NCBI RefSeq assembly: GCF_014196505.1
Contig: NZ_JACIDW010000001.1
Location: 620,001-684,000, forward strand
Source of the DNA: Rhizobium metallidurans
GTDB taxonomy: Bacteria; Pseudomonadota; Alphaproteobacteria; Rhizobiales; Rhizobiaceae
DNA length: 64,000 nt
Reading direction: 5' to 3'
A program made the translations under genes and the position numbers. This document shows positions 1 to 8,671 of this stretch, piece after piece; position 1 is the stretch's first letter, and every line of letters starts with the position of its first letter. The notes beneath the pieces are model-generated. The model worked only from the letters and a program-made list of their open reading frames with translations, had not been told where the DNA came from and ran no database searches.

Positions 1-729
1 CTTGGTCGGCCAGAGGCGGCCGATCGTGCTCTGCAGAATGCCGCGGGCTTCCTTGAATTCGAGGTTGCTGGCGATCTCGGCGACACCGAACAGACCAACG
101 GCGATGACCACGAAGTCGATGCCGTCGTAAAGCTCGGTGGAGCCGAATGTCAGTCGCGTCGAGCCGCTGTTGACGTCGATGCCGACCATGCCGAGAACGA
201 GGCCAAGGCAGACCATGCCGATAGCCTTGACGACCGAGCCATGGGCAAGAATCGTCGCGGCGAGAAGGCCGAAGATACAGAGCGCCACATATTCCGCAGG
301 CCCGAAGGAGAGCGCGAATGACGACAAAGTCGGACCTGCGACAGCCAGGCCGATCGTTGCAACGGTGCCTGCGAAAAATGAGCCGAGCGCGGCGATCGCA
401 AGTGCCGCGCCCGCGCGGCCCTTTCGCGCCATCTGATAACCGTCAATCGCGGTGACCACGGCCGAGGCTTCGCCGGGCAGGTTGACCAGGATCGCCGTCG
501 TCGATCCTCCATACTGCGCGCCGTAGAAGATGCCCGCGAGCATGATCAAGGCGCCGAGCGGCGGCAAGAAAAAGGTAACGGGCAGCAGGATCGCCACCGT
601 CGCCGTAGGGCCAATGCCCGGGAGTACGCCGATCAGGGTTCCAAGCAGCGCCCCGATGAAGCAGAACAGCAGGTTGGTCGGTGTGAATGCTTCGGCAAAG
701 CCCAGCATGAGGACATCGATAAATGCCAT
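1..729 (-). CDS. tctA: Tripartite tricarboxylate transporter large permease TctA (3' end outside window)
   Basis: Large integral-membrane subunit of a TTT-family secondary transporter that takes up carboxylates handed over by the periplasmic TctC protein. The visible N-terminal 243 residues carry the TctA hallmarks: a glycine-rich GTLIGVLPGIGPTATVA stretch near residue 30 and YGAQYGGSTTAILVNLPGE near residue 70, among hydrophobic helices. The family is about 500 residues, so roughly half is missing beyond position 1. The start at 729 is preceded by GGAAGGAA. It follows tctB by 21 bases in the order C-B-A. Substrate is not readable from the sequence. Confidence 0.93.
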   Translation of the reverse strand, partial: MAFIDVLMLGFAEAFTPTNLLFCFIGALLGTLIGVLPGIGPTATVAILLPVTFFLPPLGALIMLAGIFYGAQYGGSTTAILVNLPGEASAVVTAIDGYQMARKGRAGAALAIAALGSFFAGTVATIGLAVAGPTLSSFALSFGPAEYVALCIFGLLAATILAHGSVVKAIGMVCLGLVLGMVGIDVNSGSTRLTFGSTELYDGIDFVVIAVGLFGVAEIASNLEFKEARGILQSTIGRLWPTK

Positions 730-750
730 GGGAGTTCCTTCCGGTCTCGA

Positions 751-1212
751 TCAGAACGGCAGAATCGGCATCTGAACGCCGAGGCCGTAGATGAAGACGA
801 GCGCACCAAAGACAGTCAGTAGCAGCGTGGAAATCGCGATCTCACGCCAGCGTGATTCCTGATCCGCCAGGCTGCCGATCACGAGAAGCCAGATCGTCGA
901 AACGACAAAGCCGAGCGTCTCCGCCATGAATGCGAAGCCCGCGATGGCAATGACGAGAATGATCAGCGGCTTGATGTTTGATTCGCCGATGGGCTCATAG
1001 GCCTTGGAAAAGGCCTTGATGAGAACGTAGGCACCGATGGCGATGAGCATGCCGCAGATGACGTCGGGCAGGAATCCCGGTCCCATCATCGCCGCCGAGC
1101 CGAAGCGTAGGTCGCGCCCGGCCCAAAGGCCCAGCGCTCCCAGTCCGATCATCAATGCCCCTGCCAGAATATCGGGAAGATCCCGTTTCGTGATGGAGGC
1201 GCCGGTCATCAT
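751..1212 (-). CDS. tctB: Tripartite tricarboxylate transporter small permease TctB
   Basis: Small membrane subunit of the TTT transporter, 153 residues, the usual size. About four hydrophobic segments are visible (around residues 13-30, 50-68, 83-105 and 120-145), with the GPGFLP motif near residue 44 typical of TctB. Its start overlaps the tctC stop by four bases, so the two are translationally coupled. It works as a complex with TctA in the inner membrane. Confidence 0.92.
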   Translation of the reverse strand: MMTGASITKRDLPDILAGALMIGLGALGLWAGRDLRFGSAAMMGPGFLPDVICGMLIAIGAYVLIKAFSKAYEPIGESNIKPLIILVIAIAGFAFMAETLGFVVSTIWLLVIGSLADQESRWREIAISTLLLTVFGALVFIYGLGVQMPILPF

Positions 1213-2168
1213 TGCACCCAGGGCGTTTCGTTCCAGATTTTCTGGAACCGGGCCAGGCGGTCAGGCATCTCTTTTTCCCAATCCGGGCCGGACAGATAGG
1301 CGAGCGGCAGGGCAAGCTGCTTTGCCTGCTTCTGGAAGTCCGGATTGTCGAGAACCTTCTTCATGGCATCCGAGAATTTCTGGGTAATGTCATCAGGCAA
1401 GTCGCGTGGTGCGGCGATGCCGCGCTCGGATGTCATCTGGACATCGAAGCCCTGTTCCTTGGCCGTCGGGACGTCGGGCAACTGCGGCGAGCGCTCGGTA
1501 CCAAAATGCGCGATCATCCGTAGCCCCGACGTATCGTTGCCTGCGAATTCGCTGATGTTCAGGCCGCCGCCGGAGACCTGCGAGCCGAGGATCGCCGTGC
1601 GGGTTTCGCCGGCACCGCTGAATGGAATGTGGGTAAAGCTCGTGCCCGTGGCCGAGCCAAGCAGGATGATGGCGAGATGGTCGTCGGTACCAATGCCGGA
1701 GGAGCCGTAGGAAACCGAACCGGGCTTGGCCTTCGAAGCCTCGACGAAATCCTTGAGCGTCTTGATCTCGGAGGCGGCCGGAACGACGATGGCTGTCGGG
1801 TCGTCGACGATGCGTACGATCGGCTTTATCGACTTGGGATCATAACCCAGCTTGCGCTGCACCTGCATCGACAGATAGCCGGGCGTGTTGATGTAGGAGA
1901 ATGTGTAGCCGTCCGGCTTGGCCTTGGCGAGCGCCGTATAGGCGATCTCACCGGAAGCACCCGGACGGTTTTCGATGACGATATCGGCGCCGAGTTCCTT
2001 TTCCAGGAACGGCTCGATGGCGCGCGCCATGACATCGGTGCTGCCGCCCGGCGCGAATGCCACGATCATTTGAATCGGGCGATCGTTCGGCCATTCGGCA
2101 TGGGCATAAGATGCGGACGCGACCAAGGCCGCGGCTGCGAGAGAAAGCTTTATACTGCGGTACTCCAT
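1209..2168 (-). CDS. tctC: TctC/Bug-family periplasmic solute-binding protein
   Basis: Extracytoplasmic receptor of the TTT system, 319 residues. It has a signal peptide (cleavage after SYAHA) and then the family opening WPNDRPIQMIVAFAPGGSTD with the anion-binding loop AFAPGGSTDVMAR. Later motifs GSSGIGTDDHLA and IPFSGAGE are also typical of Bug proteins. Start chosen at ATG 2168, six bases after GGAGGA; a TTG at 2174 is less likely. First gene of the tct operon, directly downstream of the IclR gene. Bug proteins bind carboxylates; the particular ligand is unknown, but the hydroxyacid dehydrogenase and RraA-like neighbours suggest a branched hydroxy- or oxo-acid. Confidence 0.92.
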   Translation of the reverse strand: MEYRSIKLSLAAAALVASASYAHAEWPNDRPIQMIVAFAPGGSTDVMARAIEPFLEKELGADIVIENRPGASGEIAYTALAKAKPDGYTFSYINTPGYLSMQVQRKLGYDPKSIKPIVRIVDDPTAIVVPAASEIKTLKDFVEASKAKPGSVSYGSSGIGTDDHLAIILLGSATGTSFTHIPFSGAGETRTAILGSQVSGGGLNISEFAGNDTSGLRMIAHFGTERSPQLPDVPTAKEQGFDVQMTSERGIAAPRDLPDDITQKFSDAMKKVLDNPDFQKQAKQLALPLAYLSGPDWEKEMPDRLARFQKIWNETPWVQ

Positions 2169-2208
2169 ATCCAATCCTCCGTTGGAGATGGCGGGCCCGG
2201 TTCCCGCC

Positions 2209-2907
2209 TTATGGTCCGGGGTCTCCTCCCATGGCCACGGACAGCTTCCGTGCGGCCACCTGGAGAATTTCGAGATTTTTCCTGATTGCGTCGTCCGAAA
2301 AGCGATCCGGCGGGCCGGTCAGCGCCAGCGAACCGAACAGGCTCTGGCCGTCACGGAAGATCGGTACGGCAAGGCTTGCAACCTGCGGATCGCGTTCGCC
2401 CGACGTGGTGTGAAATCCGGCCTTGCGGATCTCGTCGTATATGCTGCCCGAGCGGCCGTTGAATGCCAGGATGACCCTTCCCGGCGCACCACGATCCAGC
2501 GGGTAGGTGCTGCCGACACGCGCCGAATGGCGGATCGACTGATGGGAATCATGCCTGAACAGGCAGACGCGTTCATCCCCCTCGCGCACGTAAACGGCCG
2601 CGCTTTCGCCGGTCCGGGTGACCAGATCGGCAAGCAGCGGTTCGATGATGTCAGAGGCGCGGAAGGTCGATTGATAGATATTCCCAAGCTTCATGAGTTT
2701 CGGGCCAAGACGCCAGCTGGCGTCCTCGTTGCGTACGAGAAGCTGGTGTTTGGCGAGGGAGCGGGCAATGCGCAGTACCGTCGATTTGTCGAGCTCGACG
2801 CGGCGCGCGAGCTCGCCGAGCGACAACGTGAAATCACGCTCGGTGAATGCTTCCAGCAAAGACGCGGCGCGCTCGACAGCGGCGACGCCGTTTGAATTTC
2901 CAGGCAT
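2209..2907 (-). CDS. IclR-family transcriptional regulator
   Basis: DNA-binding regulator of 232 residues with the IclR layout: an N-terminal winged helix-turn-helix (FTLSLGELARRVELDKSTVLRI, about residues 23-45) and a C-terminal effector domain ending in a run typical of the family. ATG 2907 sits behind GGGAGGAG and gives the normal length; the longer reading frame to 2961 would run through the operator. The gene is transcribed towards tctCBA and divergently from the hydroxyacid dehydrogenase at 3046, so it probably controls both sides through the dyad at 2935-2951. Confidence 0.9.
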   Translation of the reverse strand: MPGNSNGVAAVERAASLLEAFTERDFTLSLGELARRVELDKSTVLRIARSLAKHQLLVRNEDASWRLGPKLMKLGNIYQSTFRASDIIEPLLADLVTRTGESAAVYVREGDERVCLFRHDSHQSIRHSARVGSTYPLDRGAPGRVILAFNGRSGSIYDEIRKAGFHTTSGERDPQVASLAVPIFRDGQSLFGSLALTGPPDRFSDDAIRKNLEILQVAARKLSVAMGGDPGP

Positions 2908-2934
2908 GGGCTCCTCCCAAAAAAGATGTTGTTC

Positions 2935-2951
2935 GTTGTACTGAGTACAAC
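2935..2951. promoter_or_regulatory. Probable IclR operator dyad
   Basis: A perfect inverted repeat, GTTGTA-CTGAG-TACAAC, lies between the divergent iclR-type gene (start 2907) and the hydroxyacid dehydrogenase (start 3046). A partial copy, AGTACAAT, follows about 15 bases downstream. Position and symmetry fit an operator for the adjacent regulator; the assignment is inference. Confidence 0.55.
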
Positions 2952-3045
2952 ACCTTTTCAATTAGTACAATACGCGATAAATGGCATTCGTCAACGGGTG
3001 ACGCCCGTTCGTCAGTAAACGCTGATCTGAATGCAGGAGGAGCAT

Positions 3046-4047
3046 ATGGGCGCAGCAAGCCGATCGCCGGCGAAGCGGCAGGCCCGGGTGATGGTCACCG
3101 GGGCGGAACTCGTTGAAGAAGCGAGAGATTTTTTGATATCGCACCATGTGGACGCGATATACGCGCCGGCATATTCCTCGCCGGAACAACTGGCGGGAAT
3201 GGCGCGCGAACATGAGGTCGATGCGATTCTCGTGCGGCAGGGCCAGATCAATCGATCGGTGATCGACGCCTCGCCGAGGCTGAAAGTGATCGCCAAGCAT
3301 GGCAGCGGCGTCGACAACATCGACCTTGCCGCCGCCACCGATCGCAAGATCCCGGTGCTGCGTGCGCTCGCCGCCAATTCCCAATCGGTGGCGGAGCTTG
3401 CGATCAGCCTGACCGTCACGCTGATGAAGGATGTCATTCCGCTTGACCACGCGGTGAAGGGTGGAAGCTGGCCGAAAACCAAGTATGTCGGTCGTGACCT
3501 TGCCGGTGCCGTATTCGGTGTGGTCGGCTTCGGGGAAATCGGCCAAAGGGCCGCGGCCCTCGCTCGCGCGCTCGGAATGCAGGTGGCCGCATACGATCCG
3601 TTTGCCGCCGACAAGGGCGACATCAAGGTGAGCCGTGACCTGGAAGCTGTTCTCGGAATGGCCGATGTCGTCAGCCTGCATTGCCCGCTGACGCCGCAGA
3701 CCCATCATTTGATCAATGCCGAAAGGCTGGCTTTGATGAAGCCGACAGCGTTCCTGGTGAACACCGCGCGCGGTGCTGTCATCGAGGAAAGCGCCCTGAT
3801 CGAGGCTTTGAAATCGCAGGGCATTGCCGGTGCCGCGCTCGACAGCTTCGAGATCGAGCCGCCATTGGCGGACAATCCCCTGTGGTCGCTTCCCAATCTG
3901 ATTGCCACGCCACATGTGGGTGCTGCCGCCCGCTCCGCACTGCGCAACATGGCGGTCTATGCGGCACAGCACATTGTCGGCGTGCTTGAGGGAAGGGACT
4001 ACGACAGGCAGGCGCTCGCCAACCGGGACCTGAACACGGCGGCCTGA
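3046..4047 (+). CDS. D-isomer-specific 2-hydroxyacid dehydrogenase
   Basis: NAD-dependent oxidoreductase of the SerA/glyoxylate reductase superfamily, 333 residues. The Rossmann motif VVGFGEIGQRAA is near residue 162, followed by the acidic end of strand two (AYDPF). The catalytic Arg (NTARGAVIEE), Glu (SFEIEPP) and His (TPHVGA) are all present. ATG 3046 is used because AGGAGG overlaps an upstream ATG at 3031. Divergent from the IclR regulator and followed by an RraA-like gene, so it probably oxidises or reduces an intermediate of the acid imported by TctABC. Family membership is sure; the substrate is not, since phosphoglycerate, glyoxylate and other 2-hydroxyacids are all handled in this family. 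Confidence 0.88.
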   Translation: MGAASRSPAKRQARVMVTGAELVEEARDFLISHHVDAIYAPAYSSPEQLAGMAREHEVDAILVRQGQINRSVIDASPRLKVIAKHGSGVDNIDLAAATDRKIPVLRALAANSQSVAELAISLTVTLMKDVIPLDHAVKGGSWPKTKYVGRDLAGAVFGVVGFGEIGQRAAALARALGMQVAAYDPFAADKGDIKVSRDLEAVLGMADVVSLHCPLTPQTHHLINAERLALMKPTAFLVNTARGAVIEESALIEALKSQGIAGAALDSFEIEPPLADNPLWSLPNLIATPHVGAAARSALRNMAVYAAQHIVGVLEGRDYDRQALANRDLNTAA

Positions 4048-4193
4048 CGGGCTGAACGATACCACTGTCTGCGCCGAACTTTCGATCTGGCGACGGCACA
4101 GAGGCAGGAACGAGAACTCGCCGTGCACGGATCAGATACATCGCAACGATCCCGGCGGCGAAAAACAAAACAAGCAGTAGAGGAGACATGCTT

Positions 4194-4880
4194 ATGAACG
4201 CCATTCGACTTCTTGAACCATCGCGCCGGGCATCCGCTGAGTACGTCGCGAAATTCGCGCAGGTGCCCGTCGCTTGCGTCAGCGACGTCATGCTTCGCAC
4301 CGAAGCGGCCGGCCCGCGGCTTCGCCCGATGCATGCCGGTGGCGTGCTTTGCGGCCCGGCATTCACGGTCAAGACCCGTCCCGGCGACAACCTGCTGATC
4401 CACAAGGCGATCGACCTGGCCCAGCCGGGCGATGTCATCGTGATCGACGCCGGTGGCGAACTGACCAACGCACTGATGGGCGAAATGATGCTGGCCTATT
4501 GCGAAAAGCGTGGTTTTGCCGGCGTCGTCGCCAATGGTGCGATCCGCGACAGCGCCTATGTCAAAGCGCATGCCTTTCCGGTCTATGCGGCGGGCATCAC
4601 CCACCGTGGTCCCTACAAGAACGGCCCGGGCTCCCTCAACGTGCCGATTGCAATCGACGGCATGATCATCGAGCCCGGCGATCTGGTGATCGGCGATGAG
4701 GACGGCCTGGTCAGCGTACCGTTCGCCATGTTGGAGACGGTTTACGCGGACGCTTCGAAAAAGGCCGCGACGGAAGCAAGGCAGCTGGACGCTATTCTCT
4801 CGGGTGCCTACGGACCGAATGATCGAAAGTGGGTTGATAAGGCTTTCGCTGAGGCAGGCTACCAAGTCGTGACGAGCTAA
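4194..4880 (+). CDS. RraA-like / 4-hydroxy-4-methyl-2-oxoglutarate aldolase-family protein
   Basis: About 228 residues of the RraA / HMG-aldolase fold. The active-site signature is present: a glycine-rich GELTNALMGEMM segment, GAIRDSAYV (the Arg-Asp pair) and the closing GDLVIGDEDGLVSVP. These match class II pyruvate aldolases that cleave 4-hydroxy-4-methyl-2-oxoglutarate or decarboxylate oxaloacetate; the RNase-E-inhibitor RraA shares the fold. Beside a carboxylate transporter and a hydroxyacid dehydrogenase an enzymatic role is more likely. ATG 4194 has better spacing from GAGGAG than the ATG at 4188. Transcribed with the dehydrogenase after a 146-base gap. Confidence 0.82.
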   Translation: MNAIRLLEPSRRASAEYVAKFAQVPVACVSDVMLRTEAAGPRLRPMHAGGVLCGPAFTVKTRPGDNLLIHKAIDLAQPGDVIVIDAGGELTNALMGEMMLAYCEKRGFAGVVANGAIRDSAYVKAHAFPVYAAGITHRGPYKNGPGSLNVPIAIDGMIIEPGDLVIGDEDGLVSVPFAMLETVYADASKKAATEARQLDAILSGAYGPNDRKWVDKAFAEAGYQVVTS

Positions 4881-5118
4881 GCTGGCGGATCGGTCGTTTC
4901 TGCGCCTTGCGATGGAATGTCAGCCCTGAGCGCGACGGCGCAGGAAGGCCGTCGGGGCCGCGCGGCTTGATGACGTGGAGCTTGCCGTCGCCAATCGACG
5001 AGCATGGCTCGCGCGTCGCGATGCGTAATCGAGGGATTGGGAGAAAATAGTCCGGATCACGCGACTTTGTTCTCGCGCACCTTCGCGGTGACCGACCTGC
5101 CACTGAAGCTTCGGATCG

Positions 5119-5718
5119 TCAGTCGGGTGCATCTATGACCGGTGCGAAGGCAGTTGTGTTGAACACCTCAAGCCGCGCTTCGCCCTTTGGAAATGCAAGG
5201 ATGGTCAGGCTTGCCGGACCAACGGGAATGATGCGGGCAGGCGCCAATCCAAGTGTGCCGTCGAGGGCTGCCCGAATGACGCCGCCGTGGCAAACCATCA
5301 GAATGGTATCGGCCTCCGCCGCGAGCGCCTTTTCGATTACGCGCGCGATACGGGCACGAAAATCGGCCCAGATCTCGCCGTTCTCCGGCGCGAAAGTTCC
5401 AGCTCGCCAACCGGCATAGGCGGCCGGCGCATTGGCCATCAGATGGGCAATCTCGGCGCCAGTCCAGGTGCCGACATCCTGCTCACGCAACATCGGCTCA
5501 TGGCCCGCCTCTGGGTAGCCAAGCAAAGCGGCGGTCTGCACGGCACGTTTCAGATCCGACGTCATCACCAGTCCAGGCCTGAAGCTCGCAACCATTGGCG
5601 CCAGCGCGCGTGCCTGCTCCCTGCCGCGCTCCGAAAGGTCGATATCGGCCTGTCCCTGCAGGCGGCGGATGGCGTTCCATTCGCTTTCGCCGTGGCGAAC
5701 CAGAAGGATGCGTTTCAT
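5119..5718 (-). CDS. Histidine phosphatase (phosphoglycerate-mutase-like)
   Basis: Histidine-phosphatase superfamily enzyme of 199 residues. The catalytic RHG motif is at the N-terminus (LLVRHGESEWN, His near residue 9). The second catalytic His is in VCHGGVIRA, and a Glu sits at the expected middle position (ENGEIWADF). It is the last gene of an ABC importer operon, overlapping the ATPase gene by four bases (ATGA). That coupling suggests it dephosphorylates the imported compound or its metabolite, fitting a sugar-phosphate transporter. The substrate is inferred; the superfamily also includes alpha-ribazole phosphatase and phosphoglycerate mutase. Confidence 0.85.
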   Translation of the reverse strand: MKRILLVRHGESEWNAIRRLQGQADIDLSERGREQARALAPMVASFRPGLVMTSDLKRAVQTAALLGYPEAGHEPMLREQDVGTWTGAEIAHLMANAPAAYAGWRAGTFAPENGEIWADFRARIARVIEKALAAEADTILMVCHGGVIRAALDGTLGLAPARIIPVGPASLTILAFPKGEARLEVFNTTAFAPVIDAPD

Positions 5719-6755
5719 GAAATCCGTGTTCCCTGTTTGTCGAAAATTGCGGCCGGCGCCGTCGGCAATCGAAAGCGCAGCCTGCCCGAGGGGCGAGCCA
5801 CCTGGTCGGAGACGGCGGTGATGCGAGTGCCGTTGACGATACCGGTCACGAGAAGCCGGCCGGCCATCGGCACCACTTCGGCCAGAACGGCATCGAATGT
5901 GCGCGGACCTACCTCGTCGGCCAGCGTGATCTGTTCGGCCCGTACCATCGCGTGGCCGGAATGATCACGCAGCAGCGGATCGGGCATGGTGCCGAACCAG
6001 TTGCCGTTCTCGATCGGGATCAGGTTGGCGGCCGGGGTGCCGACGAAACCGGCGACGAAGGCCGAAGCCGGCTCGGCCAGCAACCTGTCCGGCGCGTCGA
6101 ACTGCTCGATACGGCCATTGTTCATCACGGCCACATGCGTCGCCATCGTCATCGCCTCCACCTGATCGTGGGTCACGTAGACGGCGGTTGCTCCCGTGGC
6201 GGCGTGGACCTTCAGAAGCTCGAAGCGCATTTCCACGCGCAAGGTGGCATCAAGGTTGGAAAGCGGCTCATCGAACAGCATCACTTTCGGCCGCGGCGCG
6301 ATCATGCGCGCCAGCGCCACGCGCTGCTGCTGGCCGCCGGAAATCTCGCCCGGATAACGGTTGGCGAGCTTTTCGATGTCGAGCATTTCCATGGCTTCGA
6401 GAACGCGCGCGCGGCGTTCTTCTGTCGGCAGTTTCGCCACCTTCAGCGGCCATTCGATATTGCCGGACACCGTCATATGCGGCCACAGCGCATAGGACTG
6501 GAACACCAGACCGGCATTGCGGTCCGCCGGCGGCAGCGAAAAGCCCGCCTCACCATCGGCCACCAGCGTGTCGCCAAACCGCATTTTGCCGGATGTCGGC
6601 TGGTCGAGACCGGCCAGCATGCGCAGCATCGTGCTTTTGCCGCAGCCGGAAGGGCCGAGCAGAACCAGAAACGAACCTTCCGGCACGGAGAAACTGACAT
6701 TGGAAACGGCATCGGAATTGCCGAAGGATTTTGTGATCCGGTCGAGGGAAATCAC
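5715..6755 (-). CDS. ABC importer ATP-binding protein (iron/sugar-phosphate type)
   Basis: Cytoplasmic ATPase of 346 residues in the FbpC/PotA/AfuC class. Walker A is GPSGCGKSTM near residue 33, the signature is ISGGQQQRVALARM, Walker B is VMLFDEPLSNLD, and the switch is VTHDQ. A C-terminal TOBE-like region follows residue 240. Ten bases separate it from the permease gene upstream and it overlaps the phosphatase gene downstream. It energises the double-length permease and the binding protein of the same operon. Confidence 0.92.
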   Translation of the reverse strand: MISLDRITKSFGNSDAVSNVSFSVPEGSFLVLLGPSGCGKSTMLRMLAGLDQPTSGKMRFGDTLVADGEAGFSLPPADRNAGLVFQSYALWPHMTVSGNIEWPLKVAKLPTEERRARVLEAMEMLDIEKLANRYPGEISGGQQQRVALARMIAPRPKVMLFDEPLSNLDATLRVEMRFELLKVHAATGATAVYVTHDQVEAMTMATHVAVMNNGRIEQFDAPDRLLAEPASAFVAGFVGTPAANLIPIENGNWFGTMPDPLLRDHSGHAMVRAEQITLADEVGPRTFDAVLAEVVPMAGRLLVTGIVNGTRITAVSDQVARPSGRLRFRLPTAPAAIFDKQGTRIS

Positions 6756-6764
6756 GGCGCGACC

Positions 6765-8492
6765 TCACGTAAAGGACTGACGGCGTGGACCGCGCAGAAG
6801 CGTGGCGGCGCCGGTGGCCAGCATGGAAATGATCAGGATGACGAGCGTGACCGCATTGGCGAACTGGTAGAACCCGTCGGATGCATAGGAATAGGACAGG
6901 ACTGCCAGAGGCGGCGACGTCGGTGTGTAGAGAAGGATGGTGATCGTCAGGTCGCCGATGACGTTGACGAAGGCAATCAGCAGTCCGGCGGTGAGACCTC
7001 GCGCGGCAAGCGGAAGCGTGATGGCGCCGAGCCTGCGAAGGAAGCCGGCGCCGGTCATGCGCGCCGCCTCGTCGATATCGCCCGATATCTGCGAGATCGT
7101 CGCCCGTCCGGTCTGCACGGCGAAGGGCAGCGTGGCCGCCGTCAGGGCCAGGCCAAGCAGAAGCTTGGTGCCGTAAAGCGCCGGCAGCGGGCCGATCGGT
7201 GCGCCGTAAAGCGCGATATAGGCGGCCGCGAAGGCGATGCCGGGCAGCAGCATCGGCAGAAAGCTCAGTTGCGATACGAGACTGCTCAGCACAGGAACCT
7301 TCTGCCGTGTAAGCGCGACCGCGATCAGGATGCCGATCACGTTGGAGGCGAACGCCACCGCCATGCCGAGCCCCAGCGTGGTAGTGAGTGCCGAGAGAAG
7401 CTGCGGATTGTAAAAGATGCCAGGTTGGCCGCGGGCGAAGGCCGGATCGGGGCGTCCGATCCAGTAATGCAGAGTCCAGTCGGAGAAAAGCGCAAGCGAC
7501 GAAGGTGCAAGGCTGGCCGCCACCAGCAGAAGGATCGGCAGGATCGTCGTGAGAATGCACACGATCCAGGCGGTGACCGTCAGCGGCAGACGCGCGCCGC
7601 CGAGGGCGAAACGGCGCGGACGCGCACCTTTCCCGCCGATCGTCGCAAAGCTGCGGCGGCCGGCAAGCACACGATTGCCGAGGCCCAGAAAGATGGCGGA
7701 TATGCCGATCAGGAGGATGGCGAGAACGTATCCGCGCTCCGTCTGGCCGATCTCGATCATGCCGAACAGGCGGGTCGAGAGCGTCTGCATGCGCACAGGC
7801 AGGCCAAGCAGGGCGGGGGCGGCGAAATTGGAAACCGCGGCGGCGAATGCCAGCGAACCGGCGGCGATGACGGCGGGAGTGACGACCGGAAACACGATGC
7901 CGAACAATATGCGCTTGCGCGAGGCTCCGGTCATCTGGGCGGCTTCGACGAGATCGCCGTTCACGGTGGCGAGCGCCGCCGCGATTACGGTGAAAGCCAG
8001 CGCATAATATTGGGCGATCAGCACGGCGATGGTCGGTGTCATGCCCCAGGACAGCCAGTCGGGCACGGCAAAGCCAAGGCCCTCCAGAAGGCCGCCGCCG
8101 CCGCCGACGCGGCCGTTGCGGAAGAGCGTGCCCCAGGCAAGCGCGGTCGCAAAACTCGGGATCATGAAAGGCAGCGTCGCCATGAAGGCGATGGCCGGCC
8201 GGCCGGGCATGTCGGTCATCACCACCAGCCAGGCGAGAAAGCCGCCGAGCAACACGCAACCGGCAGCCACGGCGAGGCCGATGATCATGGTGTTGACGGT
8301 CGGCCGCCAGAACAGGTTTTGCGACAGACGGCTTGCCAGAACATCGCCCCAGGCGGCGGATGACGGATAAAGCGTCTGCACGAGAATGGTGGCGAGCGGC
8401 GCCGCCACCAGCACGACAAGCACCAGCGCCATGATCAGTGTCAGGCCGCGCTTGCCGAATGCTGAACCGATCGGTCCGAGCGGGGATTTCAT
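6765..8492 (-). CDS. Fused double-domain ABC permease (FbpB/AfuB type)
   Basis: Inner-membrane permease of 575 residues with two complete permease domains in one chain, as in FbpB, AfuB and ThiP. Each half has about six hydrophobic segments and an EAA-type loop contacting the ATPase: VEAAQMTGASRKRILFGIVFP in the first half (shown partly; centre near residue 205) and DEAARMTGAGFLRRL in the second (near residue 475). It lies between the binding protein and the ATPase genes. The fused architecture is shared by ferric iron, thiamine and sugar-phosphate importers, so it does not fix the substrate by itself. Confidence 0.92.
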   Translation of the reverse strand: MKSPLGPIGSAFGKRGLTLIMALVLVVLVAAPLATILVQTLYPSSAAWGDVLASRLSQNLFWRPTVNTMIIGLAVAAGCVLLGGFLAWLVVMTDMPGRPAIAFMATLPFMIPSFATALAWGTLFRNGRVGGGGGLLEGLGFAVPDWLSWGMTPTIAVLIAQYYALAFTVIAAALATVNGDLVEAAQMTGASRKRILFGIVFPVVTPAVIAAGSLAFAAAVSNFAAPALLGLPVRMQTLSTRLFGMIEIGQTERGYVLAILLIGISAIFLGLGNRVLAGRRSFATIGGKGARPRRFALGGARLPLTVTAWIVCILTTILPILLLVAASLAPSSLALFSDWTLHYWIGRPDPAFARGQPGIFYNPQLLSALTTTLGLGMAVAFASNVIGILIAVALTRQKVPVLSSLVSQLSFLPMLLPGIAFAAAYIALYGAPIGPLPALYGTKLLLGLALTAATLPFAVQTGRATISQISGDIDEAARMTGAGFLRRLGAITLPLAARGLTAGLLIAFVNVIGDLTITILLYTPTSPPLAVLSYSYASDGFYQFANAVTLVILIISMLATGAATLLRGPRRQSFT

Positions 8493-8631
8493 GTGTTGCT
8501 CCGGATAACGAGGGCAGGGCTGTGCCGCCCGCGCTGTTGTGTTGTCTGTATTTGAATGTCAGGCGCCAACCGGAGACCAAAGACAGGCGTGCTCACCGCT
8601 GGTAGCGATCAGAACCGCGTTCAGAAACAGA

Positions 8632-8660
8632 GGAGACAGGCGGCCCAACCGCCCATCTCC
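8632..8660 (-). other. Intercistronic hairpin after binding-protein gene
   Basis: Imperfect inverted repeat with 12-base arms (8632-8643 and 8649-8660, two mismatched pairs) and a 5-base loop. It starts 12 bases past the stop of the binding-protein gene, in the 179-base gap before the permease gene. No U-tract follows, so partial termination or 3'-end protection of the binding-protein transcript is more likely than full termination. Confidence 0.5.
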
Positions 8661-8671
8661 GGTCGAAAACG

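Noticed and set aside
4881..5118. Possible small gene in the gap between the RraA-like gene and the phosphatase
   Set aside because: Frames present lack ribosome-binding sites and family features; converging gene ends explain the gap.
5952..8363. 803-codon open frame on the plus strand opposite the ABC ATPase and permease genes
   Set aside because: Composition is Arg/His/Gln/Gly-rich without any domain, and it lies entirely antisense to two clear importer genes; a GC-rich shadow frame.
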